A stretch of DNA of 39,826 nt, from the NCBI GenBank assembly GCA_003152255.1, contig PLZT01000003.1, forward strand, positions 15,122 to 54,947, read 5' to 3'. Position 1 is the stretch's first letter; each line of letters opens with the position of its first letter. The notes under the pieces are model-generated. The model ran no database searches. It was not told the DNA's origin and saw only the letters and a program-made list of their open reading frames with translations. The stretch comes from Methylocystaceae bacterium. GTDB taxonomy: Bacteria; Pseudomonadota; Alphaproteobacteria; Rhizobiales; Beijerinckiaceae. Both the position numbers and the translations under genes were made by a program. Positions 1 to 8,210 of the stretch are shown one piece after another.

Positions 1-465
1 CGCCTGAAAATTAAGAGCGATAGACGCCTTCGGCCCGCGATATATCGTAACGCATGCGCTGATGGACTGGCTGCTAGTCTGCCGCGCCGTCACGGTGAAT
101 TGCGAACATATTTTTGCGTCGACGAACGGCTGCATCGCATTCGAGATGTATTGCTGCACTCGCGTTATCGTCGCACCTTGGCGCGCGCCCGAATCCGTGA
201 TGCTCGAACGCTTCAGCAGCCAAAGCCGCGATCCTAAATCCCAGCCGCCCCAAATCGCATTGGCGTTTTCGTCTGCCCACCATCCGCGTCGGTCATCAGA
301 ATTTGGATCAGGCAACTGATCGTCTGGCGCCGCGAGGGAGTCGCTACACAAGGCGATCAGCACGGCGCTGGTCAGCGACGCGGTTTCGTCGAGTTGGCCG
401 AGCGGCGTCATCAAAAGATCGAGCAGCATTATGGGCGCTGCGACTGGGACCAAACGAAAATCCAT
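1..465 (-). CDS. Mu gp46-like baseplate protein (C-terminus cut by window edge)
   Basis: The frame is open from the ATG at 465 to the window edge, giving about 155 residues without a stop. It has the gp46 signature: an N-terminal hydrophobic segment (LMTPLGQLD), then DDRRGWW, then GSRLWLLKRS, then a helix ending in a beta-rich region. In Mu, gp46 is a baseplate wedge protein (gp25/W-like role). Its ATG overlaps the stop of the upstream spike gene by one base (TGATG), so translation is probably coupled. The order hub, spike, gp46 matches the Mu tail operon. Family assignment is from remembered motifs; the 3' end is not seen. Confidence 0.8.
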   Translation of the reverse strand, partial: MDFRLVPVAAPIMLLDLLMTPLGQLDETASLTSAVLIALCSDSLAAPDDQLPDPNSDDRRGWWADENANAIWGGWDLGSRLWLLKRSSITDSGARQGATITRVQQYISNAMQPFVDAKICSQFTVTARQTSSQSISACVTIYRGPKASIALNFQA

Positions 466-1646
466 CAGGTCAGCCTCGATTGAAGCGAGCCCGAGGAGCT
501 GTTGATATACCAGCCGCCAACGGGAACGCTCGCGGCCTGAGCAGCTGCATCGTTCGCATATTGGCCTAAGCCGGATGCGGATATAGGACCGCCAATCGCC
601 ATAGCTCCGGGGCCGGAGCCCGTGTCCGGTTGGACCTCCAAAGCGCCGGTCGATAGTCCGCCCAAGAGACTGAGCAACTGGGAAACGCCCAATGTGCCCT
701 GAACATTCGTCTGACCGTCAAGCGAGATTTGCGACGCCTTTTGGGTGATCGAGGTTTTACCAAGCGCGATCGACACAGCGCCATTGAAGACGCTGTGGAC
801 AATGCCAGAACCTGGGCTCAGCGAGATCGAGTGCAACGCGTTCTGGACGCTCTGGATGATGCCCTTGGTCGGATCGATCGTCGTGCTATGCAGCCCGTTC
901 TGGACGCTTTGAACGATGCCCTTGAGCTTGTTGAGCGTGATCGAGTGGAGAAGCTGATTGACCGAATGGAGGATGCCATTCGTCTGGTCGACCACCGATT
1001 GATGGATGACCGTCTGCTGGTCGTTTGTGTCCGTTACCTGATGGTTGATCGTGCCGGGGTGCTGGACCGTGCGGGTCTTGTTGTCGATGTTGTGATAGGC
1101 GTATGGCGTTTTCGGCAGCCACGCTGTCTGACCATATTGCGAGTTTGACGATGATCCGGATGCTCCAGAACCGGCCGCCGACCCGCCTGTGGCTCCAGTC
1201 GAGCTTTGATCAGCCGAGCCGGCAACGCTGTCCTTCTGCCGCATAATGCGCGCGGCGAACGCCATATTAAACGGCGTGCTTACGTAAATTCCCTTGCGGG
1301 AGATGTGGAGCTGTTGCGTCTGATCGTCGTGCAGCGCGACCTCGCCTGGCTGCAGCGGATGCAGCCTATAGCGTCGATCTCCGGTGACGATCGCGAGGCC
1401 GTGCGAGCGGTTTCCATTGCCAAAAAACAGAAACGATTCCGCCGTCTTCCCGTCCGGCGTCGGCGGTTGTGGAACGGCAGTGAAACCGTAAGGATGAACA
1501 TGCTCGATCGTCTGCTGGGATTCGCCGGCATAGAGATTATGCGTCGATTCCTGCATCAACTTGGTGTCGTCGGCCGCCTGAAATGTGGTGCGCGATATTC
1601 CATTTACGATGCGATCAGTTCCGTCGCGGCTCGTCGAATGGCGCAT
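465..1646 (-). CDS. Baseplate spike protein, Mu gp45-like, with 19-residue repeats
   Basis: 393 aa. Residues about 40-130 resemble the Mu gp45 OB-fold domain of the membrane-piercing central spike. A Gly/Ser linker follows (about 143-170), then four 19-residue repeats (223-298) of the form GIxxSVxNxLHSIxL, then a beta-rich C-terminus ending YINSSSGSLQSRLT, a motif common at the ends of phage tail proteins. The repeats suggest a trimeric beta-helix shaft or coiled stalk; that is inference. It lies between the hub (1653..2768) and gp46, as in Mu. At 393 aa it is much longer than Mu gp45 (about 200 aa), the excess being linker, repeats and tail. Confidence 0.85.
   Translation of the reverse strand: MRHSTSRDGTDRIVNGISRTTFQAADDTKLMQESTHNLYAGESQQTIEHVHPYGFTAVPQPPTPDGKTAESFLFFGNGNRSHGLAIVTGDRRYRLHPLQPGEVALHDDQTQQLHISRKGIYVSTPFNMAFAARIMRQKDSVAGSADQSSTGATGGSAAGSGASGSSSNSQYGQTAWLPKTPYAYHNIDNKTRTVQHPGTINHQVTDTNDQQTVIHQSVVDQTNGILHSVNQLLHSITLNKLKGIVQSVQNGLHSTTIDPTKGIIQSVQNALHSISLSPGSGIVHSVFNGAVSIALGKTSITQKASQISLDGQTNVQGTLGVSQLLSLLGGLSTGALEVQPDTGSGPGAMAIGGPISASGLGQYANDAAAQAASVPVGGWYINSSSGSLQSRLT
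753..980 (-). repeat. Four in-frame 57-bp (19-aa) repeats in the spike gene
   Basis: Residues 223-241, 242-260, 261-279 and 280-298 align without gaps. Shared positions include GI at 2-3, SV at 6-7, and LHS near 11-13. The DNA copies are diverged, so this is an old protein repeat and not a recent slippage. A weaker related unit precedes it (QQTVIHQSVVDQT). Confidence 0.8.
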
Positions 1647-1652
1647 CTGGCT

Positions 1653-2768
1653 TTAGCCCTCGGTCGGGACTACGCCCTGCTGCTGCGGAGCGTTAGGCGC
1701 TAGACCTATTTCTAGGCAAAGCGTCAATTCGGTGCGCGTGCCATTGTTGTTGTCCTGCATGTGCTTGACGCCCCTCAGCTTCAAGGGGACTGAGGTCGTG
1801 CTCCCGGGCCAGAGCATCGGTGATGTCACCGTGACATCGACCGTGCCATCGGCTCCGCTCGTCAACTTGCTGATCCAAAGCGTCCCGTCGGGACAGAGCC
1901 ATCCCTGCACGGTGATAACCACCTCTAGGAACTGAATCATGTCGAGATTCAATTGATGGTTGGCGCGCATTTGCGCGAATGTTTTGTTTCCAGTCTGCTC
2001 GGCGACAAGCACTAGATTGCGGATGCCGTTGAAATAGGGATTTGTGACCGTCGCGCTGATGTTCTGCGCATCCGTGCTCCAATGGGCATCAGTGCCGGGT
2101 TGATGTATTGGCACGGTGATCCGTGCGGTCAGCATGTCGTTGCGCATGACCATGCGCGCCGACAGGATGTTTTGTCCTTCGACAAGCGAGAGACTGCCGC
2201 CAGAGCCGCCGCCGGACGCGCGAAAGAAATTTAGATTTCCATTCGCGTCATCGACGACGTGCAGATTGACCATACGCGCGAGGCGTTCGCAGAACTGAAA
2301 TACGGTCTCGCCGATATGCACCGATACCCGCTCGAACGGCGTATTCGCGCCTGATGGACTTCCGATTATCTTGACATTGACGCCAACTTTTTGACACTCA
2401 GCTTGCGCCATCTGCTGAAATGTCGAATTCTGATATTGCCCTGGCTGTCCGTTGACGGTTCCCGCGACAGTATTCTGCGTCAGCGAACAGACCCTAATTT
2501 GAACGCCGTGGTTCTTGGCGTCATACATCACTTGACGAACATCAACGTTCCCAGTGATTGCTAGTTGTCCAGCCAATAATCCAGTTACAGAGTCTCCAGG
2601 CGCCAACTTCAATGTGGCAGCCCCAGCCGAACTAGATATTTCCTCGCAGGTCATGGTAAGATAACTGACGCCAGTTCCGAATGTTCTTTCAACCTCAACG
2701 CTAGTCCAGTAAGAAAAAACGCTCCCGCCCGCGATGATTGTCGCAATTTCTGTCGGGTTCGGGGCCAT
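1653..2768 (-). CDS. Baseplate hub protein, Mu gp44 / P2 gpD-like
   Basis: 371 aa. It resembles the gp44/gpP hub family (structural equivalent of T4 gp27 and VgrG N-terminus): an N-terminal beta-barrel with FERVSVHIGETVFQFCERLARMVNLHVVDDANGNLNF in the middle, a hallmark of the second hub barrel (only fragments of that stretch are diagnostic). The C-terminus is a barrel with WLCPDGTLWISK. It sits between the circularization-protein genes and the spike, the standard Mu order. Start ATG at 2768 follows the upstream stop by 3 nt. Function by family: trimeric hub that carries the spike and contacts the tube. Confidence 0.85.
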   Translation of the reverse strand: MAPNPTEIATIIAGGSVFSYWTSVEVERTFGTGVSYLTMTCEEISSSAGAATLKLAPGDSVTGLLAGQLAITGNVDVRQVMYDAKNHGVQIRVCSLTQNTVAGTVNGQPGQYQNSTFQQMAQAECQKVGVNVKIIGSPSGANTPFERVSVHIGETVFQFCERLARMVNLHVVDDANGNLNFFRASGGGSGGSLSLVEGQNILSARMVMRNDMLTARITVPIHQPGTDAHWSTDAQNISATVTNPYFNGIRNLVLVAEQTGNKTFAQMRANHQLNLDMIQFLEVVITVQGWLCPDGTLWISKLTSGADGTVDVTVTSPMLWPGSTTSVPLKLRGVKHMQDNNNGTRTELTLCLEIGLAPNAPQQQGVVPTEG

Positions 2769-2771
2769 GCG

Positions 2772-3446
2772 TTAGGCGGACAGCGCGCGGATTGAAAGCG
2801 GCATGAAGAGTGGATTCGGCACTTGGTTTTCGAGCACCATTTCTCCGGCGCGTGACGCGTCTTGATATATTCTCTGCGCGAGATAGAGCGCCGAAAGCGG
2901 TCGCTGGAAATTGTAATAGATGATCCTAGGTAGCGTCTGCTCGCGGTTCGACAGATCCTGCGCCACGGCGGCGTGCAGGCTGATCAGGGCCTGATAGGAA
3001 ACAGTATCGAATGCACCAGCCGCGGTGTCTTCCGCCGAGCAAAACGCCGCATTGATTGTGTCGAGCGCGGCGTCGATGTCGTCACGGCTGACGAAGGTCG
3101 TCGCCGCTAGGATTTGCGCCAGCTCGACCAGCGACATGCGGATTGAATAATTCTGGACAGCGATGCCAATTGGGCTGATCGGGGTCAGTGCGGCGGCCGT
3201 GGTCCGCACCAAATCAATCTCGGCATATGTCGCGCCCGCCGTGCGCGCCAGTTCGAAGCAGTTGGCGAGGTCCGGCCAAAACGCGCCGGTCGTGAATTCA
3301 TCCTGAAGGTCGGCGAGGATTTGCCCGCATGACCAGGTGAGCGACGTTCCCGCGACGCCAGTGCTTCCGCCAAGCGTCGCCATGAGCGCATTGATCACGG
3401 TCGTCGCGCCCGCGACCGCATCGTTCATGTCGCGCTTTTTGATCAT
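2772..3446 (-). CDS. C-terminal half of a gpN-type circularization/tail protein
   Basis: 224 aa, mostly alpha-helical by composition (for example QNYSIRMSLVELAQILAATT and IIYYNFQRPLSALYLAQRIY). In Mu a single protein gpN (about 490 aa) covers the N-terminal circularization domain and a helical C-terminal part. Here the C-terminal part is a separate frame whose ATG overlaps the stop of 3443..3931 (ATGA). An internal ATG at 3428 is an alternative start. The split could be natural with coupled translation, or a frameshift; the clean overlap favours the first. Annotation of the C-terminal half is by position and composition only. Confidence 0.65.
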   Translation of the reverse strand: MIKKRDMNDAVAGATTVINALMATLGGSTGVAGTSLTWSCGQILADLQDEFTTGAFWPDLANCFELARTAGATYAEIDLVRTTAAALTPISPIGIAVQNYSIRMSLVELAQILAATTFVSRDDIDAALDTINAAFCSAEDTAAGAFDTVSYQALISLHAAVAQDLSNREQTLPRIIYYNFQRPLSALYLAQRIYQDASRAGEMVLENQVPNPLFMPLSIRALSA

Positions 3447-3931
3447 GTCGAGGTGATCTCCGGCGCTTGCTGGAATTGTGTGATTGCGCTTTGCGCCGCA
3501 GTCGTCACCGCGCCGTTCGTGTCGGCGGTCGGCGTGAGTGCGGAGGCCGAACCTGCCTCAAGGAACTCTATCTCGAACTCTGCAATACCGCCACGTTCTC
3601 GTCGCTCGGTAACGCTGTAATTGTCACAGTAGACGGTATCCACGCCCATCGTCGGATGGACAAGCTGGCCGGGGTTGTCGTCTTCCAACGCAGCGATCAG
3701 CGCGTCACGCGCGCTCTGATAGTCAGGCATATTCGGTCCGAATACGATATAGGCGGCCATCCGATATTTGCGGATGCGACGGCCCATCGACTCAGCGTAG
3801 TTGTTTTCCGATTTTGGAAACTCGAACGGAACCATACGGAGACCGGACGATTTCGCGTCAACGTCAACGTGAAACGGCACTCCCTTGAAACTCGCTGGCT
3901 GTAAATTCAATCTCCAAAGGGGCGTCGCCAT
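3443..3931 (-). CDS. DNA circularization protein N-terminal domain (Mu gpN-like)
   Basis: 162 aa. Matches the DNA_circ_N domain: WRLNLQPASFKGVPFHVD near the start, RRIRKYRMAAYIVFG in the middle, then PGQLVHPTMG, and EFEIEFLEAG at the end. In tailed phages this family is baseplate-associated (gp53-like) despite its historical DNA-circularization name. The domain is complete but the protein stops where other family members continue; the rest is probably 2772..3446. The gene faces the moron promoter 49 nt away on the other strand. Confidence 0.85.
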   Translation of the reverse strand: MATPLWRLNLQPASFKGVPFHVDVDAKSSGLRMVPFEFPKSENNYAESMGRRIRKYRMAAYIVFGPNMPDYQSARDALIAALEDDNPGQLVHPTMGVDTVYCDNYSVTERRERGGIAEFEIEFLEAGSASALTPTADTNGAVTTAAQSAITQFQQAPEITST

Positions 3932-3944
3932 TCAGCATTTCCCC

Positions 3945-3973
3945 TTGATGCGCTCATAATAAGCGCTTATATT
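3945..3973 (+). promoter_or_regulatory. Moron promoter with overlapping 12-bp palindromic operator
   Basis: TTGATG (3945-3950), 17-bp spacer, TATATT (3968-3973) is a good sigma-70-type promoter. A perfect palindrome ATAAGCGCTTAT (3959-3970) covers the spacer end and the first half of the -10 box, which is a typical repressor site. The predicted transcription start falls at about 3980-3981, on the ATG of the first gene, so the first mRNA may be leaderless. The XRE-type protein at 4243..4434 is the obvious candidate ligand; that is inference. Confidence 0.65.
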
Positions 3974-3980
3974 AATCGAC

Positions 3981-4250
3981 ATGACATACCGCGCACCAAA
4001 ACCTCACACCCCAAGATCGTCATTCCGCGTAATCGGGATGACGAAAAGACAATGGCGCCGCCAACCATTACCACCTGTTGGATCAGCGGCGGCCGCGCAT
4101 CTTGTCAATGAAGCTGAGCGAGTTCGCTGGGCGCTCAACCATATGAGCGCGAAGCGCAAGGGACCGATGCTCAAATCAGAGGTGATTGCTTGCTTATGCC
4201 AGCTTTATGGACTGCCAACCTATCTCGACACAATCATTGACGATGACTAA
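3981..4250 (+). CDS. Small basic protein of unknown function, first gene of moron
   Basis: 89 aa, basic N-terminus (many Arg/Lys/Pro), then a helical segment AAAAHLVNEAERVRWALNHM and an acidic end (TIIDDD). I do not recognise a family. It begins directly at the predicted transcription start of the 3945-3973 promoter and overlaps the next gene by 8 nt, so it is probably translated from a leaderless mRNA. It stands on the strand opposite to the tail operon, as morons often do. Confidence 0.6.
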   Translation: MTYRAPKPHTPRSSFRVIGMTKRQWRRQPLPPVGSAAAAHLVNEAERVRWALNHMSAKRKGPMLKSEVIACLCQLYGLPTYLDTIIDDD

Positions 4251-4434
4251 CGCCAAACACCTTCCGCCCGACTACCTTCGCAACTGGCGAAAATCGCACA
4301 ACATCTCATGCGCCACGCTAGCCGAGGCGCTTGGAGTATCCGTTCCAACCCTTCGCCGCTGGGAGACCGCAAACAATATCCCGGTGACGCGCGTCGCATC
4401 CGTTCGGCGCATTCTCGCGTCATTCAAGAAATAG
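4243..4434 (+). CDS. XRE-family helix-turn-helix protein of the moron
   Basis: 63 aa counted from ATG 4243 (an upstream in-frame ATG at 4186 would lie deep in the preceding gene). The sequence LRNWRKSHNISCATLAEALG followed by VSVPTLRRWETANNIP is a classic HTH: helix 2 CATLAEALG, recognition helix VPTLRRWE. The protein is almost only the HTH, so it is likely a small dimeric repressor. It may bind the palindrome at 3959-3970 and regulate its own operon; that is inference from proximity. Confidence 0.75.
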   Translation: MTNAKHLPPDYLRNWRKSHNISCATLAEALGVSVPTLRRWETANNIPVTRVASVRRILASFKK

Positions 4435-4443
4435 GAGACAGCC

Positions 4444-4704
4444 ATGTCGATAGAGGTTCAAGTAAATCCCGCGCCGCCGCCAGACCGCGAACAATTCTTG
4501 CGCGATATGGAAGCAACGACCCGTGTCGGATGGGGACCTGCGGACGAACTTCCAGCCGCTTTTTGCGAGGCGCTGATCCGTCGACAGGCGATATATGAAT
4601 CGAACAACACTCCCGGCCTCACAGAAGTAGAATCGGCCGATTTATTCGAGCGTCTTTATGACGAACTGACGCAATCCGCGAGAGACCAGGGATACCCAAC
4701 ATAA
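4444..4704 (+). CDS. Small acidic protein of unknown function (moron)
   Basis: 86 aa, start ATG 4444 preceded by AGGAGACAGCC. The sequence is helical and acidic, with LPAAFCEALIRRQAIYES and ADLFERLYDELTQSARDQGYPT. No recognised domain, no membrane segment. It lies 9 nt after the HTH gene and 10 nt before the membrane-protein gene, in the same transcript. Its function is unknown; being with a repressor and a membrane protein it could belong to a lysogenic-conversion or exclusion cassette. Confidence 0.6.
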   Translation: MSIEVQVNPAPPPDREQFLRDMEATTRVGWGPADELPAAFCEALIRRQAIYESNNTPGLTEVESADLFERLYDELTQSARDQGYPT

Positions 4705-4714
4705 GGAGACCGCC

Positions 4715-5128
4715 ATGCTCATCATCATCATCGCCATTGGCGTTTTCGCCGGGCTGCTGCTGTTCAAAGCGCGCTGGGTGATCCTCATCGCGATTGGCGT
4801 GCTGGTCTATCTGTTGCCGGCGCACGCCTCGGATTACAGGCCGCTGACGACGCAAAAGATGGAAGCGCTGGAATCTGTGTGGATATCGAACAAGGCAGCT
4901 CAGGAATGCAAAGGTCTTGTTCTCGATAAAACCGAAGCTGGCAGGCTTATTGCGCGCGCCGGGTTCACGGCGGACGAATATGAAAACTCATCGCAAGTGC
5001 TTTTCTATGGGTTCAGAAAGCTCGGCGAAATCAAGAAGCTTTACGAGAGCGACCCGGAAGCTTTCTGCGCCGCATCCGAGAGCATGTATGGCCCCAAGGC
5101 AGGAAGGTTACTCAAGACTGACGACTAA
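4715..5128 (+). CDS. Membrane-anchored protein of unknown function (moron)
   Basis: 137 aa. A strong ribosome site (AAGGAGACCGCC) precedes ATG 4715. Residues 1-17 (LIIIIAIGVFAGLLLF) and about 21-37 (WVILIAIGVLVYLLPAHA) are hydrophobic; the second ends in an AxA-like cleavage context, so the remaining approximately 100 residues are probably periplasmic. The mature part has two Cys (one in QECKGL, one in AFCAAS) that could form a disulfide, and helical acidic segments. No family recognised. Its TAA interlocks with the tape-measure stop on the other strand (5125-5128). Confidence 0.65.
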   Translation: MLIIIIAIGVFAGLLLFKARWVILIAIGVLVYLLPAHASDYRPLTTQKMEALESVWISNKAAQECKGLVLDKTEAGRLIARAGFTADEYENSSQVLFYGFRKLGEIKKLYESDPEAFCAASESMYGPKAGRLLKTDD

Positions 5129-8004
5129 CCCTCCTGATCCGCCATCGGCGCCGCCAGCCCGCGATACATGGTCAGCGTCTTGAACATCCCGTTGATCTCC
5201 CCCTTGGTTTTCGTGCCCTTCGGGAACCCATGCAGATCAATCCGCAGCGATGCGTCTCCGGTTACTTTATGAGCTTGCTGCGTCAGCTCCGCCTTGCGTG
5301 CGCTTTCTAGGAGGTTGATTCCGGCACCAGGTCCTGACTGTGACCCGTGCAATGCCTTGAGGGCTTTTTTGGCCCATTCAAGGCGGCTGCGCATCGCCTT
5401 AACGCCGGCTCTCTCGAATGTGCGTTCGAATGATCGAACAGCTCCGCCAAGTGTGTGAGTTCTGCGCAGCGCCTCGACTGTCTTGTGATATGGCCCCGAT
5501 AGATCATTCGAAAGATTGGCAAAATTGGCTTCGTCGCTATGCCAGTCTAGCCCCATTCCCTTGGCAAGCGAAAGAAAGCTCCTGGCCCGGATCCCGGTCC
5601 ATTGCGCCCAGCCATAGCCGCCTTTTCCTGCCGGCATTTCTCTATAGCTCTTGCCTCGGCCCATCATTTCGCGCAACTTAGTGAGACCCGTCGTCTCGCG
5701 GCCGAAGTTACCGGGAATAGCGGCGGCCTGAAAATCCCGCAGGGCATATTGTTCCATTAGGCGCCGGATGATCGCCGGCGCTTTTTCCTTGAAGACGGCG
5801 TTTGGCTCGATTTTACCGGACTGCTTTGGAACGAATAGCTCTGGGCCGTGCTCGCCGACAAAATATGGAAGTCCAGCGTCAACAGGGCCGCCTGTAGCCC
5901 TCCCTTCAGGATGCGAGCCGCGCTGCTGCGCAATCCATTCGTTCATGCCATTGGATGCGGCATGTTCTTTCGGCGCTTGTCCTATTCCCGCCCGACGTGA
6001 GCCGTGCCAGCCATGCCACGCACCCCAACCCGACTTGGCGGCGTTGCGAAGCGCAAAATCAACCGCCTCTTTCCAATATTTTGGATCGCTAGCACGATGT
6101 CCCGTTTCTTTGGTGAAGACATCGCCCAAGCCGCCTAAGCTCAGCCCCGGAATGTTGTTTTTATAATGCAGCTGGAACGGCCCGAACGAAGTTCCTTTAT
6201 CTCCGGGCTTAGCGTATTGCGATAGGCCACCCTCGGAACGCGCGACGCGCAGGGCGATGTTTGGATCGATGCCGTATTTCTTCGCGGACTTGGTGATCTG
6301 GTCGACGATCTCTTGATTGTCGCCATGGCTTGAGCGAAAAGGCGCGTTTGCGCCTCCAGCCTCTCCACGATGGCCGGCGCGACCACCGCCAGCGGCTTCA
6401 CCGCCTTCTCCAGCACCACCACCACCGACGCCACCTGCTCCACCCCCGCCGCCCATACCCCCAGACGCGCCGGGCTGGTAATTGGCATTGGTGAAGCCAC
6501 CCTGGTGGCGGGATTCAACCCATTCCTTAAATGCTGCGATAACACCTTGGCGGGTTCCCTCAAATGTTCCCTTGAGAACTGCTCTTTGGAGGATGTCTTC
6601 TCCGCGGAAAGACGCTGCTCCGGTATCGCCGCCATAACTGATGGGCGTGAGTCGACCGTAGTGGGATGATTCATCCCCCGGGGCGCTGATCTTCTTTCGG
6701 ATCGAGCGCCCGGCCGCGTGGACGCCTCCGTCCTTCGGCGCCAGTCCGTATTTTTTCTGGCGCGCTAATTCGTCTTCGCCCTTGTTGAGGTCCTGCGGCC
6801 TGACGGTCTCGATTAATGCCTTCGCCGATACGCCGGCTAGCAGCGCTAGCAGCCATGCGGGGGCGGTAAGTGCGGTGAGCGTCGCGCCCATCGCCACCAA
6901 CGACGCCGTCGTTCTAACGGCGGCGAGGCCCAGCATGGCAACAGGAGCAACAAAGTTCGCGAGCTTGATGGCGACCAGGCCCTCCATTACCGTCTTCCAA
7001 CCGCCGATGGACCGCACGACGCTATCGACGCTTTTTGCCGCGGCGCGAATGTCGTCGCCCCACTCTCGCCACGGCGCATCACGAATTGCGCCAGCAACAT
7101 CGGCGAAAAACTTGCGGAGTTCCCCGCCGTTCGCCTCGATGAACGCGCGAACCGCATCCGTTGCCTCCGTCATTGCTGGCGCGAGTTCAGATCCGATTTC
7201 GGTTTTCAGCTTGCTGACAGATTCGCGAATGCGGTCGAAAGCCGCTTCGGCGGCGAGTCCCTTGGCGATATCCGCCGGCGTTATCTGGCCAATCTGCTTG
7301 CGCACGTCGGCGAGCGCGTCGGTTAGTTCCTTGCCCTTCAGCCGCGCGAGGTTCGGATCGAGCCCCAGCGCCTCATAAAATGAACGCCGCTCGCTTTCCT
7401 TCGGCATCATGCCGGCGAGTGCTTCTACCTTGCTGAGCGCGGTCGCTTGATCCTTGGTGTGGACAAGCGCCTCGCCAAGCTGGCGGATATAACCAGCACC
7501 CTCGCCGAAGCGGCTTGCGAAGAATTCGCGCAGCGGCCCAAGGCGATGGCGCCACTGATCCATATTCGCGGCGAACTTCGCCATGCCGGATGTCATCGCA
7601 TCCGGCGTCGAGCCAACGCGCGAGGCTAGCGCCTGATATTCGCGGAGCTGCTGGATCGAGAGACCAGTTTCCTTGCGGGCGAATTCTAGGCTGCGCGAGG
7701 AATCAGAAAAGCTCCGTATCGCCGCTGTGACGCCAGCTATCGCCGCTCCAGTCGATATCGCCCCAATTCCGAGGCCAACCATCGCCGGCTCAAGAATGCC
7801 TTTGACGTGCTCTCCGGTTTCCTTGACCGATTTGCGGAGATCCGAGAACGCTTTTTCGTGCGCCGATGCTGCCTGCCGTCCAGCCTTGTGCGAGGCGACA
7901 TTGCGCTGCGTCAAGCCTTCGAGAGACTTTCTCATGGCCAGGATCGGGCCGCTAAATTTATCAACGACCTGTGCTACGAGTTGAAGGGTCTCTTGCTGTG
8001 ACAA
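5125..8004 (-). CDS. Tail tape-measure protein with two peptidoglycan-hydrolase domains
   Basis: 959 aa. The N-terminus (about 1-300) is coiled-coil-rich, beginning LQLVAQVVDKFSGPILAMRK, typical of tape-measure proteins. Residues about 330-395 are a hydrophobic Ala-rich membrane-inserting stretch. Residues about 505-555 are Gly-rich. Residues about 560-680 resemble a lytic transglycosylase (YGIDPNIALRVARSEGG with catalytic Glu, then GTSFGPFQLHY). Residues about 740-885 resemble phage tail lysozyme (RETTGLTKLREMMG, YGWAQWTGIR). Start is TTG 8004 after a strong GGAGG site. Its length sets tail length and the enzymatic domains open the cell wall at injection. Confidence 0.93.
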   Translation of the reverse strand: MSQQETLQLVAQVVDKFSGPILAMRKSLEGLTQRNVASHKAGRQAASAHEKAFSDLRKSVKETGEHVKGILEPAMVGLGIGAISTGAAIAGVTAAIRSFSDSSRSLEFARKETGLSIQQLREYQALASRVGSTPDAMTSGMAKFAANMDQWRHRLGPLREFFASRFGEGAGYIRQLGEALVHTKDQATALSKVEALAGMMPKESERRSFYEALGLDPNLARLKGKELTDALADVRKQIGQITPADIAKGLAAEAAFDRIRESVSKLKTEIGSELAPAMTEATDAVRAFIEANGGELRKFFADVAGAIRDAPWREWGDDIRAAAKSVDSVVRSIGGWKTVMEGLVAIKLANFVAPVAMLGLAAVRTTASLVAMGATLTALTAPAWLLALLAGVSAKALIETVRPQDLNKGEDELARQKKYGLAPKDGGVHAAGRSIRKKISAPGDESSHYGRLTPISYGGDTGAASFRGEDILQRAVLKGTFEGTRQGVIAAFKEWVESRHQGGFTNANYQPGASGGMGGGGGAGGVGGGGAGEGGEAAGGGRAGHRGEAGGANAPFRSSHGDNQEIVDQITKSAKKYGIDPNIALRVARSEGGLSQYAKPGDKGTSFGPFQLHYKNNIPGLSLGGLGDVFTKETGHRASDPKYWKEAVDFALRNAAKSGWGAWHGWHGSRRAGIGQAPKEHAASNGMNEWIAQQRGSHPEGRATGGPVDAGLPYFVGEHGPELFVPKQSGKIEPNAVFKEKAPAIIRRLMEQYALRDFQAAAIPGNFGRETTGLTKLREMMGRGKSYREMPAGKGGYGWAQWTGIRARSFLSLAKGMGLDWHSDEANFANLSNDLSGPYHKTVEALRRTHTLGGAVRSFERTFERAGVKAMRSRLEWAKKALKALHGSQSGPGAGINLLESARKAELTQQAHKVTGDASLRIDLHGFPKGTKTKGEINGMFKTLTMYRGLAAPMADQEG

Positions 8005-8018
8005 CTAGAGCCTCCAAA

Positions 8019-8210
8019 TCAATCCGAATTCATCGATCGGATCACTTTCAACCGCCGATCGACCGCGACGAACAGGCGTTCAATTTCATCGCTTGGCTTG
8101 TCGAGGAAGGCATAAGGCGAACAGTGGAAAACTAGCGACAAATCGATGCACGGATCGATCAGGTCTCCTACGTTTTCGGGAGAAAAAAACTTGATAATTG
8201 CCAAGCGCAA
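8019..8210 (-). CDS. Frameshift extension of the tail assembly chaperone (E' / gpGT-like)
   Basis: This frame overlaps the end of the chaperone gene and lies in its -1 frame. The nominal ATG at 8210 has no good ribosome site; the frame is best read by slippage at 8183-8189. The fusion would contain residues 1-109 of the chaperone plus 54 new residues starting SPENVGDLID, ending RLKVIRSMNSD, about 163 aa. It ends just before the tape-measure gene, the position expected for the T part of G-GT and E-E' systems. Confidence 0.75.
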   Translation of the reverse strand: MRLAIIKFFSPENVGDLIDPCIDLSLVFHCSPYAFLDKPSDEIERLFVAVDRRLKVIRSMNSD

